From an uncultured Clostridium sp. (GTDB taxonomy: Bacteria > Bacillota > Clostridia > Lachnospirales > Lachnospiraceae): a DNA stretch of 64,000 nt. Where the stretch lies: positions 27,341 through 91,340 of the forward strand of contig CAMEFI010000009.1 in assembly GCA_945915475.1 (NCBI GenBank), given 5' to 3'. Within the stretch, counting starts at the first letter, position 1. Each line of letters opens with the position of its first letter. Under the pieces are notes generated by a model that did not search any database, had not been told where the DNA came from, and saw only the letters and a list, made by a program, of their open reading frames with translations. Shown here one piece after another: positions 32,822 to 42,672 of the stretch. Both the position numbers and the translations under genes were made by a program.

Positions 32822-35317
32822 ATGAGTCGTATGAAATGGAAGAAAGCAGCAGCACTTGTTATGGCATCGGTTATGATGATGTCCATGGCTGCATGTGGGA
32901 AGAAGGAGAAAACTTCTTCTAAGAAGACCAAAGAGAATAAGAAAGACATGACCTATGAGGCAACGGATTTAGAGATTGATGGCATAAAAGGAGACATCAA
33001 TACCTGTGTGGTATCCGGGGATCGAATCTATTTCTATACATATGAATGGATTGAAAGTGATTCCGAGGAAGGTGAGAATCCGGATGCGGAGCCGGAGGAT
33101 GGAACATCGGAAGAAGCAGAAGGGGAAGATACGGAGGCAGAAACTTCTGAGGATACTTCAGAAGAGGATACCTCAGAGGAAAGCAGTGAAGAAGATACTT
33201 CGGAAGAGGACACTTCAGAAGAAACCGGTGAAGAAGATACTTCGGAAGAGGACACTTCAGGGGAAACCGGTGAAGAAGATACTTCGGAAGAGGACACTTC
33301 AGAGGAAGAAGCAATGGATGAGTATCCGGAAGGAACCACCAATTATTATCTGTATTCTGCCAAGACGGATGGAACGGATCTGCAGGAGCTGGGTAAGCCG
33401 GAGTTATCGGATACAGAGTATATTAATTATATGTTAGTGGCAAGTGACGGTACCATTCAGTTAGTGCTTGGTTCCTACGATGAAAAGTCGCAGAAATCTT
33501 CTTACAAGCTTGCAACTGTAGATCAAAGCGGCAAGATTATAGGAGAAGAAGATGTAACAGAGATGCTTGGTATAACGGAAGAGAATTACCTGAGCAAGGT
33601 TATGATGGATGACAAGGACCGCTATGTATTTGCAACGGATCAGGCAATTATCGTCTTGGATAAGGATTACAAGAAGGTATGTGAGATGAAGCCGGAAAGC
33701 AACTATGTAGAAGCGGTTGCGGTTACCAAGGATGGACAGATTATCTGTGGGGATTCCTCCGGTGAAGAGGGCGCGAAAGTTCAGGTGCTGGATGTAGAGA
33801 ATAAGAAGTGGGGAGAGACCTACAAGATAGATATCAGTTATTTCAGCGGCTCTGATGCTTTGATTAATGGTATTGAGTACGATTTCTATTACAGAGATGA
33901 GAGTGGTGTGTATGGATATGATATGGCAAGCAAGACCGGAACCAAACTGATGGATTTCGTTGCTTCTAATATCAGTTCAGAATACAGTAACAATATCTTC
34001 CCGGTAGGAAAAGACCAGATGTTAGGTACGGTGTGGGACGAATCCGGAAGCAGGTTCGTTCTTTATAAGAAAGTAGATCCGAGCAGTATTAAGGACAAAG
34101 AGACCATAACCGTTGGTGCGATGTACGTAGATGATAATGTGAAGAAGGCAGCCATTGCATTTAATAAGGGAAATGACAAGTACCAGATTGAGTTTACAGA
34201 CTATTCCAATGAAGAGGATCCACAGACCAAGATGAATGCAGATATTATCGCCGGTAATGTGCCGGATATTATCTGTCTGAACGGAATGCCGATTGAGCAG
34301 TATGCAGTGAAGGGAATCTTAGAAGATCTGACACCATACTATGAGAAGGATCCGGATGTGAATTTAGAGGATCTGATTCCGTCTGTCAGAAAAGCGATGG
34401 AAAAAGATGGTAAGATTTATTATGTAGCTCCTGCATTTTGCGTGAACACATTGATTGCAGCCACAAAGGATGTAGGGGAGCAGCCGGGATGGACCATGGA
34501 TGATCTGAAGAAGTTATTAGACGAGAAGAGTGGGGCGAGACCATTTTATTCAGAGAATAAGAATGATACGTTGTATTCGTTTCTTGCAAGCAATATCAAT
34601 GATTTTGTTGACTGGACAACGGGGGAGTGTTCCTTTGACAGTCAGGATTTCAAGGATATCTTAGAGATTAGTAACCGTGGATCGAATGAGGAGATGGAAT
34701 ATTCCGAGGATTCTCCAAGCCAGCCGTCTTTGATTAAGGAAGGCAAGGTACTGTTTGTGGATGGCGGCGGTATGGATATGGAAAGTGTGGAGTTGTATGA
34801 GAAGATGTATAACGGAGATATCACATTTATCGGTTATCCAAATGAGGAGAAGAACGGTTCTTACTTTACCTTTGATACACAGGTGGGTATCTACTCCAAA
34901 TCCAAGGTAAAGGATGCGGCATGGGAGTTTGTTAAGACGTTCATGACATTGAAATATCAGGGCGACCGGAATAATCTGTGGGCGAACCCTACCCGTCAGG
35001 ATGCATTTGATATGCTGGTGAAGAGTAAGACAGCCACTAAGAAATATACTGACGAACTGGGAAATGAAGTAGAACCGTTAGATAATTCCTGGGGATGGGA
35101 TGATCTGGAGGTAAAGATTGGTCCCCTTTCAGACAAACAGGCACAGCAGTATATTGATCTTGTAAATAGCACAACAAAGACCGGTGAATATAATACAGAG
35201 ATCACAAATATTATAACAGAGGAAGCGAAGGCATACTTTGCCGGTCAGAAGAGTTTAGATGAGACAGCAGATATTATTCAGAACCGTGTGAAGACTTATG
35301 TCAATGAGAACCGGTAA
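32822..35317 (+). CDS. Lipoprotein: sensor-like domain fused to ABC solute-binding protein
   Basis: 831 residues. Lipobox MSMAAC at about residue 24. Then an acidic low-complexity region with EDTSEE repeats (residues ~95-165), a beta-rich, propeller-like domain (about 170-425), and a family-1 sugar-binding domain from about 435 (ETITVGAMYVDDNVKKAAIA, MNADIIAGNVPDIICLNGMP, GKVLFVDGGGMDMES). Typical binding proteins are about 420-450 residues, so this is a double-length fusion. It begins an operon with two permeases and two export-like proteins. Substrate unknown, probably an oligosaccharide. Confidence 0.8.
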   Translation: MSRMKWKKAAALVMASVMMMSMAACGKKEKTSSKKTKENKKDMTYEATDLEIDGIKGDINTCVVSGDRIYFYTYEWIESDSEEGENPDAEPEDGTSEEAEGEDTEAETSEDTSEEDTSEESSEEDTSEEDTSEETGEEDTSEEDTSGETGEEDTSEEDTSEEEAMDEYPEGTTNYYLYSAKTDGTDLQELGKPELSDTEYINYMLVASDGTIQLVLGSYDEKSQKSSYKLATVDQSGKIIGEEDVTEMLGITEENYLSKVMMDDKDRYVFATDQAIIVLDKDYKKVCEMKPESNYVEAVAVTKDGQIICGDSSGEEGAKVQVLDVENKKWGETYKIDISYFSGSDALINGIEYDFYYRDESGVYGYDMASKTGTKLMDFVASNISSEYSNNIFPVGKDQMLGTVWDESGSRFVLYKKVDPSSIKDKETITVGAMYVDDNVKKAAIAFNKGNDKYQIEFTDYSNEEDPQTKMNADIIAGNVPDIICLNGMPIEQYAVKGILEDLTPYYEKDPDVNLEDLIPSVRKAMEKDGKIYYVAPAFCVNTLIAATKDVGEQPGWTMDDLKKLLDEKSGARPFYSENKNDTLYSFLASNINDFVDWTTGECSFDSQDFKDILEISNRGSNEEMEYSEDSPSQPSLIKEGKVLFVDGGGMDMESVELYEKMYNGDITFIGYPNEEKNGSYFTFDTQVGIYSKSKVKDAAWEFVKTFMTLKYQGDRNNLWANPTRQDAFDMLVKSKTATKKYTDELGNEVEPLDNSWGWDDLEVKIGPLSDKQAQQYIDLVNSTTKTGEYNTEITNIITEEAKAYFAGQKSLDETADIIQNRVKTYVNENR
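33140..33308 (+). repeat. In-frame tandem repeats coding acidic EDTSEE units
   Basis: A 42-base unit beginning GAAGATACTTCGGAAGAGG is repeated nearly exactly at 33191-33232, 33233-33274 and 33275 onward (last partial), with degenerate copies before. It encodes EDTSEEDTSEETGE. Copy number may vary between strains by slippage. Confidence 0.8.
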
Positions 35318-35334
35318 ATAACGACACAATCAGA

Positions 35335-35363
35335 CACAGCCCTCCGTTGGTGGAGCGGCTGTG
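35335..35363 (+). other. Intergenic hairpin between binding protein and permease genes
   Basis: CACAGCC ... GGCTGTG stem with an inner GGAGC/CTCC-like pairing, located in the 87-base gap after the binding-protein gene. Hairpins in this position commonly give higher binding-protein than permease expression. Confidence 0.45.
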
Positions 35364-35404
35364 ATCTTCTTGTGGAAATGGAATGAGAAACAGGAGGCAG
35401 GAAC

Positions 35405-36322
35405 ATGCCGGGTAAGAAGAGATATGTAACGGAAGATGGAATAGAATATAAGAAACATCATATGAGTAAGAGGGACAAAAAGAATGCGGTATTGTATCTG
35501 TCGCCGAGTTTACTGGGTGTGTTGTTGTTTTTTGTTCTTCCTTTTTTCGTGGTAATCTATTATGCATTAGTGGATAATCCCATTAGCCATCAGTTTGTTG
35601 GATTAGAGAATTTTATGAATATATTGCAGAATTCCTCCTTTCAGCAGGCGGCTAAGAATACAGCAACTTTTTCTTTAGTGGCAGTGCCGCTATCGGTGGT
35701 TCTTTCCCTGAGCCTTGCCATGCTGTTGGAAGGTAATATTCCTATGAAGAGCCAGTTCCGGACCTTTTTTTTAAGTCCGATGATGGTGCCTGTGGCATCT
35801 ATTGTGTTGATCTGGCAGGTGCTGTTTGATTACAATGGTGTGATCAATGCGTTTATTGCCAATCTGAATATGCAGCCCATAGACTGGTTCAAGTCTTCTT
35901 ATAGCCAGATTGTGATTGTCATCTTATTTTTATGGAAGAATCTTGGGTATAACATGATCCTGTTCATGGCGGCATTAAGCGCCATTCCACAGGATGTGCT
36001 GGAGGTTGCCACGTTAGAGAGCGCCACAGAATTTCAGAAGTTCTGGTATATCAAGCTTCGGTACCTGTCTTCTACCATCCTGTTTGTAGCAATTCTTTCT
36101 TTGATCAACTCCTTTAAGGTATTCCGTGAGGTGTATTTGTTAACCGGAGATTATCCTTACGATTCCTTATATATGTTGCAGCATTTTATGAATAATACAT
36201 TCCGTTCTCTGGATTACCAGAAGTTATCCGCAGCAGCTATTATTATGTGTCTGGTGATGTGTGTAGTGATTGGGATTCTGTTTTTCGTAGAAGACCGGTA
36301 TGGAAAGGATGTGGAAGGCTGA
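35405..36322 (+). CDS. ABC sugar permease, MalF type
   Basis: 305 residues with six membrane segments. The cytoplasmic EAA loop appears as AALSAIPQDVLEVATLESATEFQKFW. Preceded by a basic N-terminus (GKKRYVTEDGIEYKKHHMSK). The start follows CAGGAGGCAGGAAC. The stop TGA shares its last base with the next start (TGATG), so the permeases are translationally coupled. Confidence 0.9.
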   Translation: MPGKKRYVTEDGIEYKKHHMSKRDKKNAVLYLSPSLLGVLLFFVLPFFVVIYYALVDNPISHQFVGLENFMNILQNSSFQQAAKNTATFSLVAVPLSVVLSLSLAMLLEGNIPMKSQFRTFFLSPMMVPVASIVLIWQVLFDYNGVINAFIANLNMQPIDWFKSSYSQIVIVILFLWKNLGYNMILFMAALSAIPQDVLEVATLESATEFQKFWYIKLRYLSSTILFVAILSLINSFKVFREVYLLTGDYPYDSLYMLQHFMNNTFRSLDYQKLSAAAIIMCLVMCVVIGILFFVEDRYGKDVEG

Positions 36323-37230
36323 TGACACGCAGAAAAGTGAAACTTACAATGAAGAAGCTTCTTCTGACATTGATTGCACTAATCTTTGCCATCTCTTTTC
36401 TCTTGCCCACCATATTGACCATTGCAAATTCTTTCATGTCGGCAACAGAGATCAATACGAATTATGGTGTGATTTTTAATCAATATAAAGAAGAAAATTA
36501 CGGAGAGAGAAATACCGATTATGTGGCAGAAAAGGTGAATCTTAAGTTTATTCCGGATATGGTGGAATTATCTCAGTATTCCACGGTACTTTTGAAAAGT
36601 CCGGAATATCTGTTGAAATTTTGGAATTCCGTCATCTTAGTTGTTCCCATTGTGATATTCCAGATCTTTATTGCACTTGGAGCGGCATACAGTTTCATGC
36701 GGTTCCGAGGGCGATTGCGGGAAATCATTTTCTTTGCATATGTGGCATTGATGTTAATGCCGTATCAGGTTACACTGGTTCCCAATTATTTAGTGGCGGA
36801 CTGGTTGAATCTGTTAGATACAAGGTGGTCCATTATACTACCGGGAATTTTTGCTCCATTTAGTGTATATCTTCTTACGAAGTACATGCGGAGGATTCCC
36901 AATTCATTGATTGAGGCGGCAAAGTTAGACGGAGCAAATGAGTGGCAGATCTTTACAAAGGTTTGTATACCACTTTGCAAAGGCCCCATTGCCTCGGTGG
37001 CAATTTTAGTATTTATTGATTATTGGAATATGGTAGAACAGCCGCTTATTATGTTATCGGATGCAGATAAACATCCCCTTTCGGTATTTTTGTCACAGAT
37101 CAATACCGGTGAAGTGGGATTGGCATTTGCCGTGGCAACCATATACATGGTGCCACCAATATTGATTTTCCTTTATGGCGAAGAATATTTAGTAGACGGA
37201 ATATCCTATTCCGGCGGCGTGAAAGGTTAG
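36322..37230 (+). CDS. ABC sugar permease, MalG type
   Basis: 302 residues from ATG at 36322. Six membrane segments and the EAA motif RRIPNSLIEAAKLDGANEWQIF. A loop of about 60 residues after the first segment (ATEINTNYGVIFNQYKEENY) is longer than in most MalG proteins. No ATP-binding subunit is encoded nearby, so the importer may share an MsmX-like ATPase. Confidence 0.9.
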   Translation: MTRRKVKLTMKKLLLTLIALIFAISFLLPTILTIANSFMSATEINTNYGVIFNQYKEENYGERNTDYVAEKVNLKFIPDMVELSQYSTVLLKSPEYLLKFWNSVILVVPIVIFQIFIALGAAYSFMRFRGRLREIIFFAYVALMLMPYQVTLVPNYLVADWLNLLDTRWSIILPGIFAPFSVYLLTKYMRRIPNSLIEAAKLDGANEWQIFTKVCIPLCKGPIASVAILVFIDYWNMVEQPLIMLSDADKHPLSVFLSQINTGEVGLAFAVATIYMVPPILIFLYGEEYLVDGISYSGGVKG

Positions 37231-37240
37231 GAGGACGAGG

Positions 37241-38926
37241 ATGGAGAAAGAGAATAATCGCAAACACATCATTAAGAAAGTAGCGGTCATCTTTTTGGCA
37301 GCGCTGCTCATATTGACATTTTTTTCAAATACGATTATGAATTATTCGTTGCCGGAAGTTGCGACAGAACCGGTAACAACAGGTACGGTATCCAATAAAG
37401 TAAGAGGCCAGGGTACCGTAGAGACAAACTCGGACTGCGAGGTTACGGTGAGTGGTACCAGAGTCATCAAAGAAGTGAAGATACAGGCCGGTGATGAGGT
37501 GAAGAAGGGGGATGTGTTGTTTACCTTTGAAGAGGGTGAGAACACGGAACTGGATGAGGCACAGAAGGCTTTGGATGATCTGGAACTTAATTATGCGAAA
37601 TCGCTTTTAAAGAGTGCACCGGATTATACGGAGGATAATATCAGCATCAAGGATGCCAAAGCGGAGCTTCAGGATGCGATTGATGCGCAGGAGAAGGCGT
37701 CTAAGAATGATAAGGCGTTGAAAAAAGCAAAAAAAGAAGCAGACCAGGCAAAGAAAGATGTGGCAGCGGCACAGGCCACTGTAGATGCTTTGCAGGAGAA
37801 GGCAGATGCCTATGCTGCAGTTGGAGATTATGATGCACTCGATGAGCAGATGGCTACGGATAAGGAAAGTTTAGATGCCATGAAAGTGCAATTGTCAGAT
37901 CTGAAAGAGGATCAGAAAAAAGCACAGGACGCAGGGGAAGACACAACGGAAATTAATCGGCAGATTCGGGACAAAGAGACAGAGATTGCAAATAAACAGG
38001 AGGATATTACTAGTGCATCGAAGAAACTGGAATCTTTGAAACCGGCAAAGCAGGTAAAGACGGATCTTGCCACAGCAACAAAGAAGCTGACCACGCTTCA
38101 AAAGGCGCAGGAAGATAAGGAAGCAAAAGTAACCGAATTAAGCAGTTCTTCTACATTAGCAGATGCAAAGGCGGCAGTGAAAGAGAAGAGGAAGGCTCTG
38201 GATGCCTTAACACGTGGACTTAAGACGAAGAAAAAAGAGGATGCTTTAACTGCAGAATCGGAAGCATTAGATAATGAAGCAACCCAAAAGAGTATTGAGG
38301 AACAGAAGGAGAAAGTGGAAAAGCTGAAAAAAAGTGATGATGCAACACAGGTCAAAGCACAGGAGGATGGAATTGTCTCAGAAGTAACCTGTAAAGAAGG
38401 AGACAGCGTTACAGCAGATATGCCTCTTGCAAAAATTCAGCTTTCGGATAGTGGTTATATCGTAAAAGTAACGGTGACAAAAGCACAGGCAAAGCTCATC
38501 CGGACGGGGGATGAAGCTACGGTGGAAAACATCTGGGATGACAGTGTCAGTGCTACAGTGAAGAGTATTCGGGCGGATACAGAGAATCCAAACCAGAACA
38601 TGATCGTTACTTTTGAAGTAAAAGGAGAGGGTGTAGAAGTTGGCCAGACACTGGCATTTGCTGTAGGAAACCGTAGCAGTCAGTATGATGCAGTGGTACC
38701 GAATAATGCGGTGAGAGAGGATAGTAAGGGTAAGTTTGTGCTCGTCCTGAAGGTAAAGGGAACTCCTCTTGGCAACCGCTATACCGTAAAGCGGGCAGAT
38801 GTGGAGGTTCAGGCATCGGATGATACTTCCTCCGGCGTATCCGGTGGAGTTTATGAGTATGATAACGTGATCACCAATTCCTCTAAACCGTTGGAGGAAG
38901 GTATGCAGGTAAGATTAGTGGAGTAG
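37241..38926 (+). CDS. HlyD/MacA-like membrane fusion protein with long coiled coil
   Basis: 561 residues. An N-terminal anchor (IIKKVAVIFLAALLILTFF), a split biotinyl-lipoyl-like domain (IKEVKIQAGDEVKKGDVLFTFEEG and QEDGIVSEVTCKEGDSVTAD), a very long Ala/Lys/Glu coiled coil (about 110-370) and a beta-barrel region. This is the adaptor architecture of MacAB-type exporters. It follows the permease gene by ten bases behind AGGAGGACGAGG. Confidence 0.85.
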   Translation: MEKENNRKHIIKKVAVIFLAALLILTFFSNTIMNYSLPEVATEPVTTGTVSNKVRGQGTVETNSDCEVTVSGTRVIKEVKIQAGDEVKKGDVLFTFEEGENTELDEAQKALDDLELNYAKSLLKSAPDYTEDNISIKDAKAELQDAIDAQEKASKNDKALKKAKKEADQAKKDVAAAQATVDALQEKADAYAAVGDYDALDEQMATDKESLDAMKVQLSDLKEDQKKAQDAGEDTTEINRQIRDKETEIANKQEDITSASKKLESLKPAKQVKTDLATATKKLTTLQKAQEDKEAKVTELSSSSTLADAKAAVKEKRKALDALTRGLKTKKKEDALTAESEALDNEATQKSIEEQKEKVEKLKKSDDATQVKAQEDGIVSEVTCKEGDSVTADMPLAKIQLSDSGYIVKVTVTKAQAKLIRTGDEATVENIWDDSVSATVKSIRADTENPNQNMIVTFEVKGEGVEVGQTLAFAVGNRSSQYDAVVPNNAVREDSKGKFVLVLKVKGTPLGNRYTVKRADVEVQASDDTSSGVSGGVYEYDNVITNSSKPLEEGMQVRLVE

Positions 38927-38927
38927 T

Positions 38928-40172
38928 ATGAAGAAGATAGAGATTGGATTAAATAAAAAACAGATAGTACTTCTTATTGTCAATGGAGCATTTCTTCTTG
39001 TATATATACTGCTGACGGTGTATGCTCACAGGCAGACAGCGGGATTATATTCCCAGCAGGAAGCGGCACGATGGGAAAATGGAAAGATGCCATATGCCCA
39101 GGTTAGTGCATTTATCTCGCCGGGCAGACAGTCTGGTGCGGATGAGATAGCGTCTATTCGAAGCTCCATTGCAACGAAGTTGTCTAAGGATTCCTATAAC
39201 CAGTCCAAATCCGGTGGAAGAACCTGGATTGACGGGTATAGCGGAGAGGTGAAGGCGGCGATTCGGAAAGATACCAATACATTGAATGTGACGGCTGTTG
39301 GAGTGGGAGGTAATTTCTTTCAGTTTCATCCTGTGCAGTTGCTTTCCGGCAGCTATATTTCGGAGGATGATCTGAACAATGACCGGGTTGTGGTTGACGA
39401 GAATCTGGCATGGGCTATGTATGGATCCAATGATATCGTTGGAATGCAGTTCTGGATGAATAATACCATTTATACCATTGCAGGTGTTGTGAAAGTACCG
39501 GAACAGGGATTGGAGAAGACAGCCTATGGCAATTCCAACCGGGTGTATATGCCCTATGACCGGTTAAAGGCACAGCAGGAGGCGTTAACGATTACCTGCT
39601 ATGAGGCGGTTTTGCCGAATCCCATTACCAATTATGCGTACTATACTCTGCGGGGAGCATTCGGCATGTCAGAAGAGAGTGAGGAACAGCTGGATCAGGA
39701 GGAGAACCCTTTAAGTTTTGATGATGTGGAGATTATCGAGAACACCAACCGGTATGAGCTCATGCCAATGCTTACCAAGCTGAAACATTGGAGACTTCGT
39801 AGTATGCGAACGAGTCAGATTGGTTATCCTTACTGGGAGAATATTGCAAGGTCGGCAGAAGATACCCAGATGATCTATCTGATTGCCCGCATTCTTGTGT
39901 TGATTGTTCCGACAATAAGCCTTGTATGGCTGCTGGTGTACTGGTGGCAACACCGGAAATGGACGGTAAAATGCTTGTGTCAGGCGGGCATGGATAAGAT
40001 TCGGGAAAAACGGGAAGAGCATTGGAAAGAGAGACAACAGGTGCAGGAAGACATACAAGACATAAGTGATAATGAATCCGAGGAGAATTTGCCGGAGGAA
40101 TACATAGATATTACACCGGAGAGGGAACCTGAATTGAAATCGGTTACGGATGATGATCTGTTTCATGTATAG
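38928..40172 (+). CDS. MacB periplasmic-core-like membrane protein
   Basis: 414 residues. One membrane segment at 12-30, a MacB_PCD-like extracytoplasmic domain (about 40-320, for example VGVGGNFFQFHPVQLLSGSYISEDDLNNDRVVVDENLAWAMYG read in parts) and a membrane segment near 325-347, then an acidic tail. It lacks the three C-terminal FtsX helices and any ATPase, so it cannot be a complete MacB. One base separates it from the HlyD-like gene. Probably it forms a complex with the adaptor and possibly the importer. Confidence 0.7.
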   Translation: MKKIEIGLNKKQIVLLIVNGAFLLVYILLTVYAHRQTAGLYSQQEAARWENGKMPYAQVSAFISPGRQSGADEIASIRSSIATKLSKDSYNQSKSGGRTWIDGYSGEVKAAIRKDTNTLNVTAVGVGGNFFQFHPVQLLSGSYISEDDLNNDRVVVDENLAWAMYGSNDIVGMQFWMNNTIYTIAGVVKVPEQGLEKTAYGNSNRVYMPYDRLKAQQEALTITCYEAVLPNPITNYAYYTLRGAFGMSEESEEQLDQEENPLSFDDVEIIENTNRYELMPMLTKLKHWRLRSMRTSQIGYPYWENIARSAEDTQMIYLIARILVLIVPTISLVWLLVYWWQHRKWTVKCLCQAGMDKIREKREEHWKERQQVQEDIQDISDNESEENLPEEYIDITPEREPELKSVTDDDLFHV

Positions 40173-40204
40173 AGAAAAGTCGCAGCATTGGCTGCGGCTT
40201 TTCT
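40173..40204 (+). terminator. Stem-loop terminator of the ABC hybrid operon
   Basis: AGAAAAGTCGCAGC pairs with GCTGCGGCTTTTCT around ATTG, directly after the stop. Confidence 0.8.
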
Positions 40205-40326
40205 TGACTGGACGGCAGGCATTTATTCAAAGGTGCATATAAATATCAAATAAACTTGCTAAAAGGTGCAAGTTATGGTAATTTATAAAAGATTTTTTGG
40301 AAAGATAAAGATACAGGAGAACAGAC

Positions 40327-41661
40327 ATGAAAGATTTAACAAAAGGATATCCGGCAAAAGTAATTCTGATGTTTGCGATTCCTTTGATGTGCAGTACGAT
40401 TTTACAGCAGTTATATAATATGGTGGACAGCAAGATTGTAAGTGCATATGTGGGAACGGTGGCACTTGCATCAGTGGGTGCCACAAGTGTTGTGTCCAAT
40501 ACACTGATTGGTTTTATCAATGGTCTGACTCAGGGGTTTGGAATTCTGATTGCCAATAGTTTTGGCGCAAGGGATGAGAAGCGAATGAGACATTCGGTGG
40601 CGGGAACCATGATACTTACAGCAACGATTACCATTGTGTTGACTGTGGCAGGACTGCTGTTGATTCGTCCCATGCTTGTACTGTTGAAGACACCGGAGGA
40701 TATTATGGATAGTTCCCTGTCTTATGTAAGAATCATTCTTGCGGGAATCGTATTTACGGCACTTTATAACATGTTTGCCAATGTATTACGGGCAGTGGGG
40801 GATAGCAAGACGCCTCTTTACTGCCTCATAATGGGAGTGATACTAAATGTTGGACTGGATCTGTTATTTATTGCGGTGTTTCACTGGGGAATTCAGGGCG
40901 CAGCCTATGCTACCATTCTCGCTCAGGCAGTATCCGGCATTTTGTGTATGGCTTATGTACTTGTAAAATTTCATTCTTTGCTTCCGCATAGAGATGAATG
41001 GAAGGTTCCACGGGAACTATATGGGAATCTCATTACAACCGGACTTGCCATGGGATTAATGGGGTGTATTGTTAATATTGGAACCATCATTTTGCAGGGT
41101 GCAATTAACGGCCTTGGCACGTCCATCGTTGCCGCCCATACAGCCGCAAGAAGACTTTTTGATATTCTGATGATTCTGATCTACACAGTTGGCCTTGCCA
41201 TGACAACCTATGTCAGTCAAAATGTGGGAGCAGGTCGTGTAGACCGGATCAAACAGGGAGTGATTCATGCCCATGTTGTGGTTACGGTGATCAGCACCTT
41301 TATGATCATTTTGTGCTATCTGATTGCACAGCCGGTGATCGAATGGCTTACAAGCAGCAAGGATCCGGTTATTGTGGAGCCGGCAGTGTTCTATCTGAAA
41401 TTTGGAGTGTGGTTTTTCTATGCATTAGGACCGCTATTCATTCTGCGGTGTTCTTTACAGGGAATGGGCTGCAAAATGATTCCCATCTGCTCCAGCATTT
41501 TGGAACTGCTTGTAAAAATCGTTTCGACAAGTATTCTGGTACCTCATTTACAATATTTTGGGGTTGCTTTAACAGAACCAATTAGTTGGATTCTTATGAC
41601 TACGCTTCTTACCATCGGATATATTCGGAATGCACCGGATAAGGTAGTGGTGTCTCCTTAA
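40327..41661 (+). CDS. MATE family multidrug/metabolite efflux protein
   Basis: 444 residues, twelve membrane segments. MatE domains in both halves; N-terminal GYPAKVILMFAIPLMCSTIL and the DSKIVSAYVGTVALASVGAT region are typical. Sodium- or proton-coupled antiporter in the cytoplasmic membrane; substrate unknown. The start follows ACAGGAGAACAGAC. A short leader and terminator upstream indicate its own transcript. Repeat R2 lies 87 bases downstream. Confidence 0.9.
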   Translation: MKDLTKGYPAKVILMFAIPLMCSTILQQLYNMVDSKIVSAYVGTVALASVGATSVVSNTLIGFINGLTQGFGILIANSFGARDEKRMRHSVAGTMILTATITIVLTVAGLLLIRPMLVLLKTPEDIMDSSLSYVRIILAGIVFTALYNMFANVLRAVGDSKTPLYCLIMGVILNVGLDLLFIAVFHWGIQGAAYATILAQAVSGILCMAYVLVKFHSLLPHRDEWKVPRELYGNLITTGLAMGLMGCIVNIGTIILQGAINGLGTSIVAAHTAARRLFDILMILIYTVGLAMTTYVSQNVGAGRVDRIKQGVIHAHVVVTVISTFMIILCYLIAQPVIEWLTSSKDPVIVEPAVFYLKFGVWFFYALGPLFILRCSLQGMGCKMIPICSSILELLVKIVSTSILVPHLQYFGVALTEPISWILMTTLLTIGYIRNAPDKVVVSP

Positions 41662-41748
41662 AGGAGTATATAAGATGAACAAATATTAGAAAACGTTCAT
41701 ACATATTTAATATTTATTTGCTACAATAAATGTATTTCGTTACAACAA

Positions 41749-41888
41749 TAGGCAATTGGGAAACTCTTGAAAATGTATATTGAGTTGTGCAGATTTGACA
41801 AGTATCCTATGCAGCGCAAGCGTGCCTGTAAGGATATTGTCAAATTGCACAACGTTTATAGAAGAAACAGGCATTTCGCAAATGCCTA
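41749..41888 (-). repeat. Palindromic repeat element, copy R2 (short form)
   Basis: 140 bp beginning TAGGCAATTGGGAAAC and ending in the hairpin AGGCATTT-CGC-AAATGCCT. Inverted arms GTTGTGCAGATTTGACAAG ... form a long imperfect stem inside. Read on the minus strand it matches R3 (42673-42881) but lacks the central core, as if by deletion. Its right end lies 36 bases before the ppGpp synthetase start. Confidence 0.8.
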
Positions 41889-41924
41889 TAATTGAATAAG
41901 TTTGAAAGGAAAAAGGTGATAAGT

Positions 41925-42671
41925 GTGGAAACACAAGATAATACACAACTTCCTAGTTTAAGGGAGAAAGAAGACATACCGGCAATTAAAGGGGATATCA
42001 TGGAGGAGCTGAAGATTCTCATGCAGCATTCACAGGCATTTCAGGAGATGCAGATGATGTATGCCTGTGCCATCCGGGAAGTACGGACAAAGGCAGAAGT
42101 GTTGAATGATGAGATGTCAGTGAGATACCACAGGAATCCCATCAGCAGCATTTCGTCGAGGGTAAAGAAGCCGGAGAGTATTGCACAGAAATTGTACAAG
42201 AAGGGTTTGCCATTTACAGTGGAAGCCATCATGGCAAATCTTTCCGATGTGGCAGGAGTACGGATTATATGTGAATTTATTGATGATATCTATACCATTG
42301 CGGCAATGCTTGCCATGCAGGATGATCTGAAGCTTATTAAAATCAAGGATTATATTAAGTATCCAAAGCCGAACGGGTATCGCAGCTATCATATGATCGT
42401 GGAGATTCCGGTATTCTTTTCAAAGGGAAAGACACCGATGCGGGTAGAGATTCAGATCCGCACCATTGCAATGGATTTCTGGGCAAGTCTGGATCATGAG
42501 TTGAAATACAAGAAGAATATTGATCCCCAGGATGAGGAAATGATAGCAGCAGAGTTGTTGTCCTGTGCAGACCGGATTGCGGAGACAGATACGATTATGC
42601 AGCAGATTCGTATGAAATTAGATGCAGTGGAAGAGAATAAGGTAAAGTCGGAAATTGTGATTCAGGAATAA
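41925..42671 (+). CDS. Small RelA/SpoT-type ppGpp synthetase
   Basis: 248 residues from GTG at 41925 (AAAAAGGTGATAA upstream; an in-frame TTG at 41892 is too close to the repeat). The RelA_SpoT synthetase domain shows SDVAGVRIICEFIDDIY, KPNGYRSYHMIV and VEIQIRTIAMDFWASLDHEL, so it should make (p)ppGpp from GTP/GDP and ATP. No HD hydrolase, TGS or ACT domain: a stand-alone small alarmone synthetase (RelQ/YjbM-like). It is bracketed exactly by inverted repeats R2 and R3. Confidence 0.9.
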   Translation: METQDNTQLPSLREKEDIPAIKGDIMEELKILMQHSQAFQEMQMMYACAIREVRTKAEVLNDEMSVRYHRNPISSISSRVKKPESIAQKLYKKGLPFTVEAIMANLSDVAGVRIICEFIDDIYTIAAMLAMQDDLKLIKIKDYIKYPKPNGYRSYHMIVEIPVFFSKGKTPMRVEIQIRTIAMDFWASLDHELKYKKNIDPQDEEMIAAELLSCADRIAETDTIMQQIRMKLDAVEENKVKSEIVIQE

Positions 42672-42672
42672 G

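Noticed and set aside
33140..33308. Regular tandem repeats that could suggest a CRISPR array
   Set aside because: The repeats are directly adjacent with no spacers, and they stay in frame inside a lipoprotein gene.
41892..42671. TTG at 41892 as start of the ppGpp synthetase
   Set aside because: It is almost at the end of repeat R2 and has no ribosome binding site; GTG at 41925 has one.
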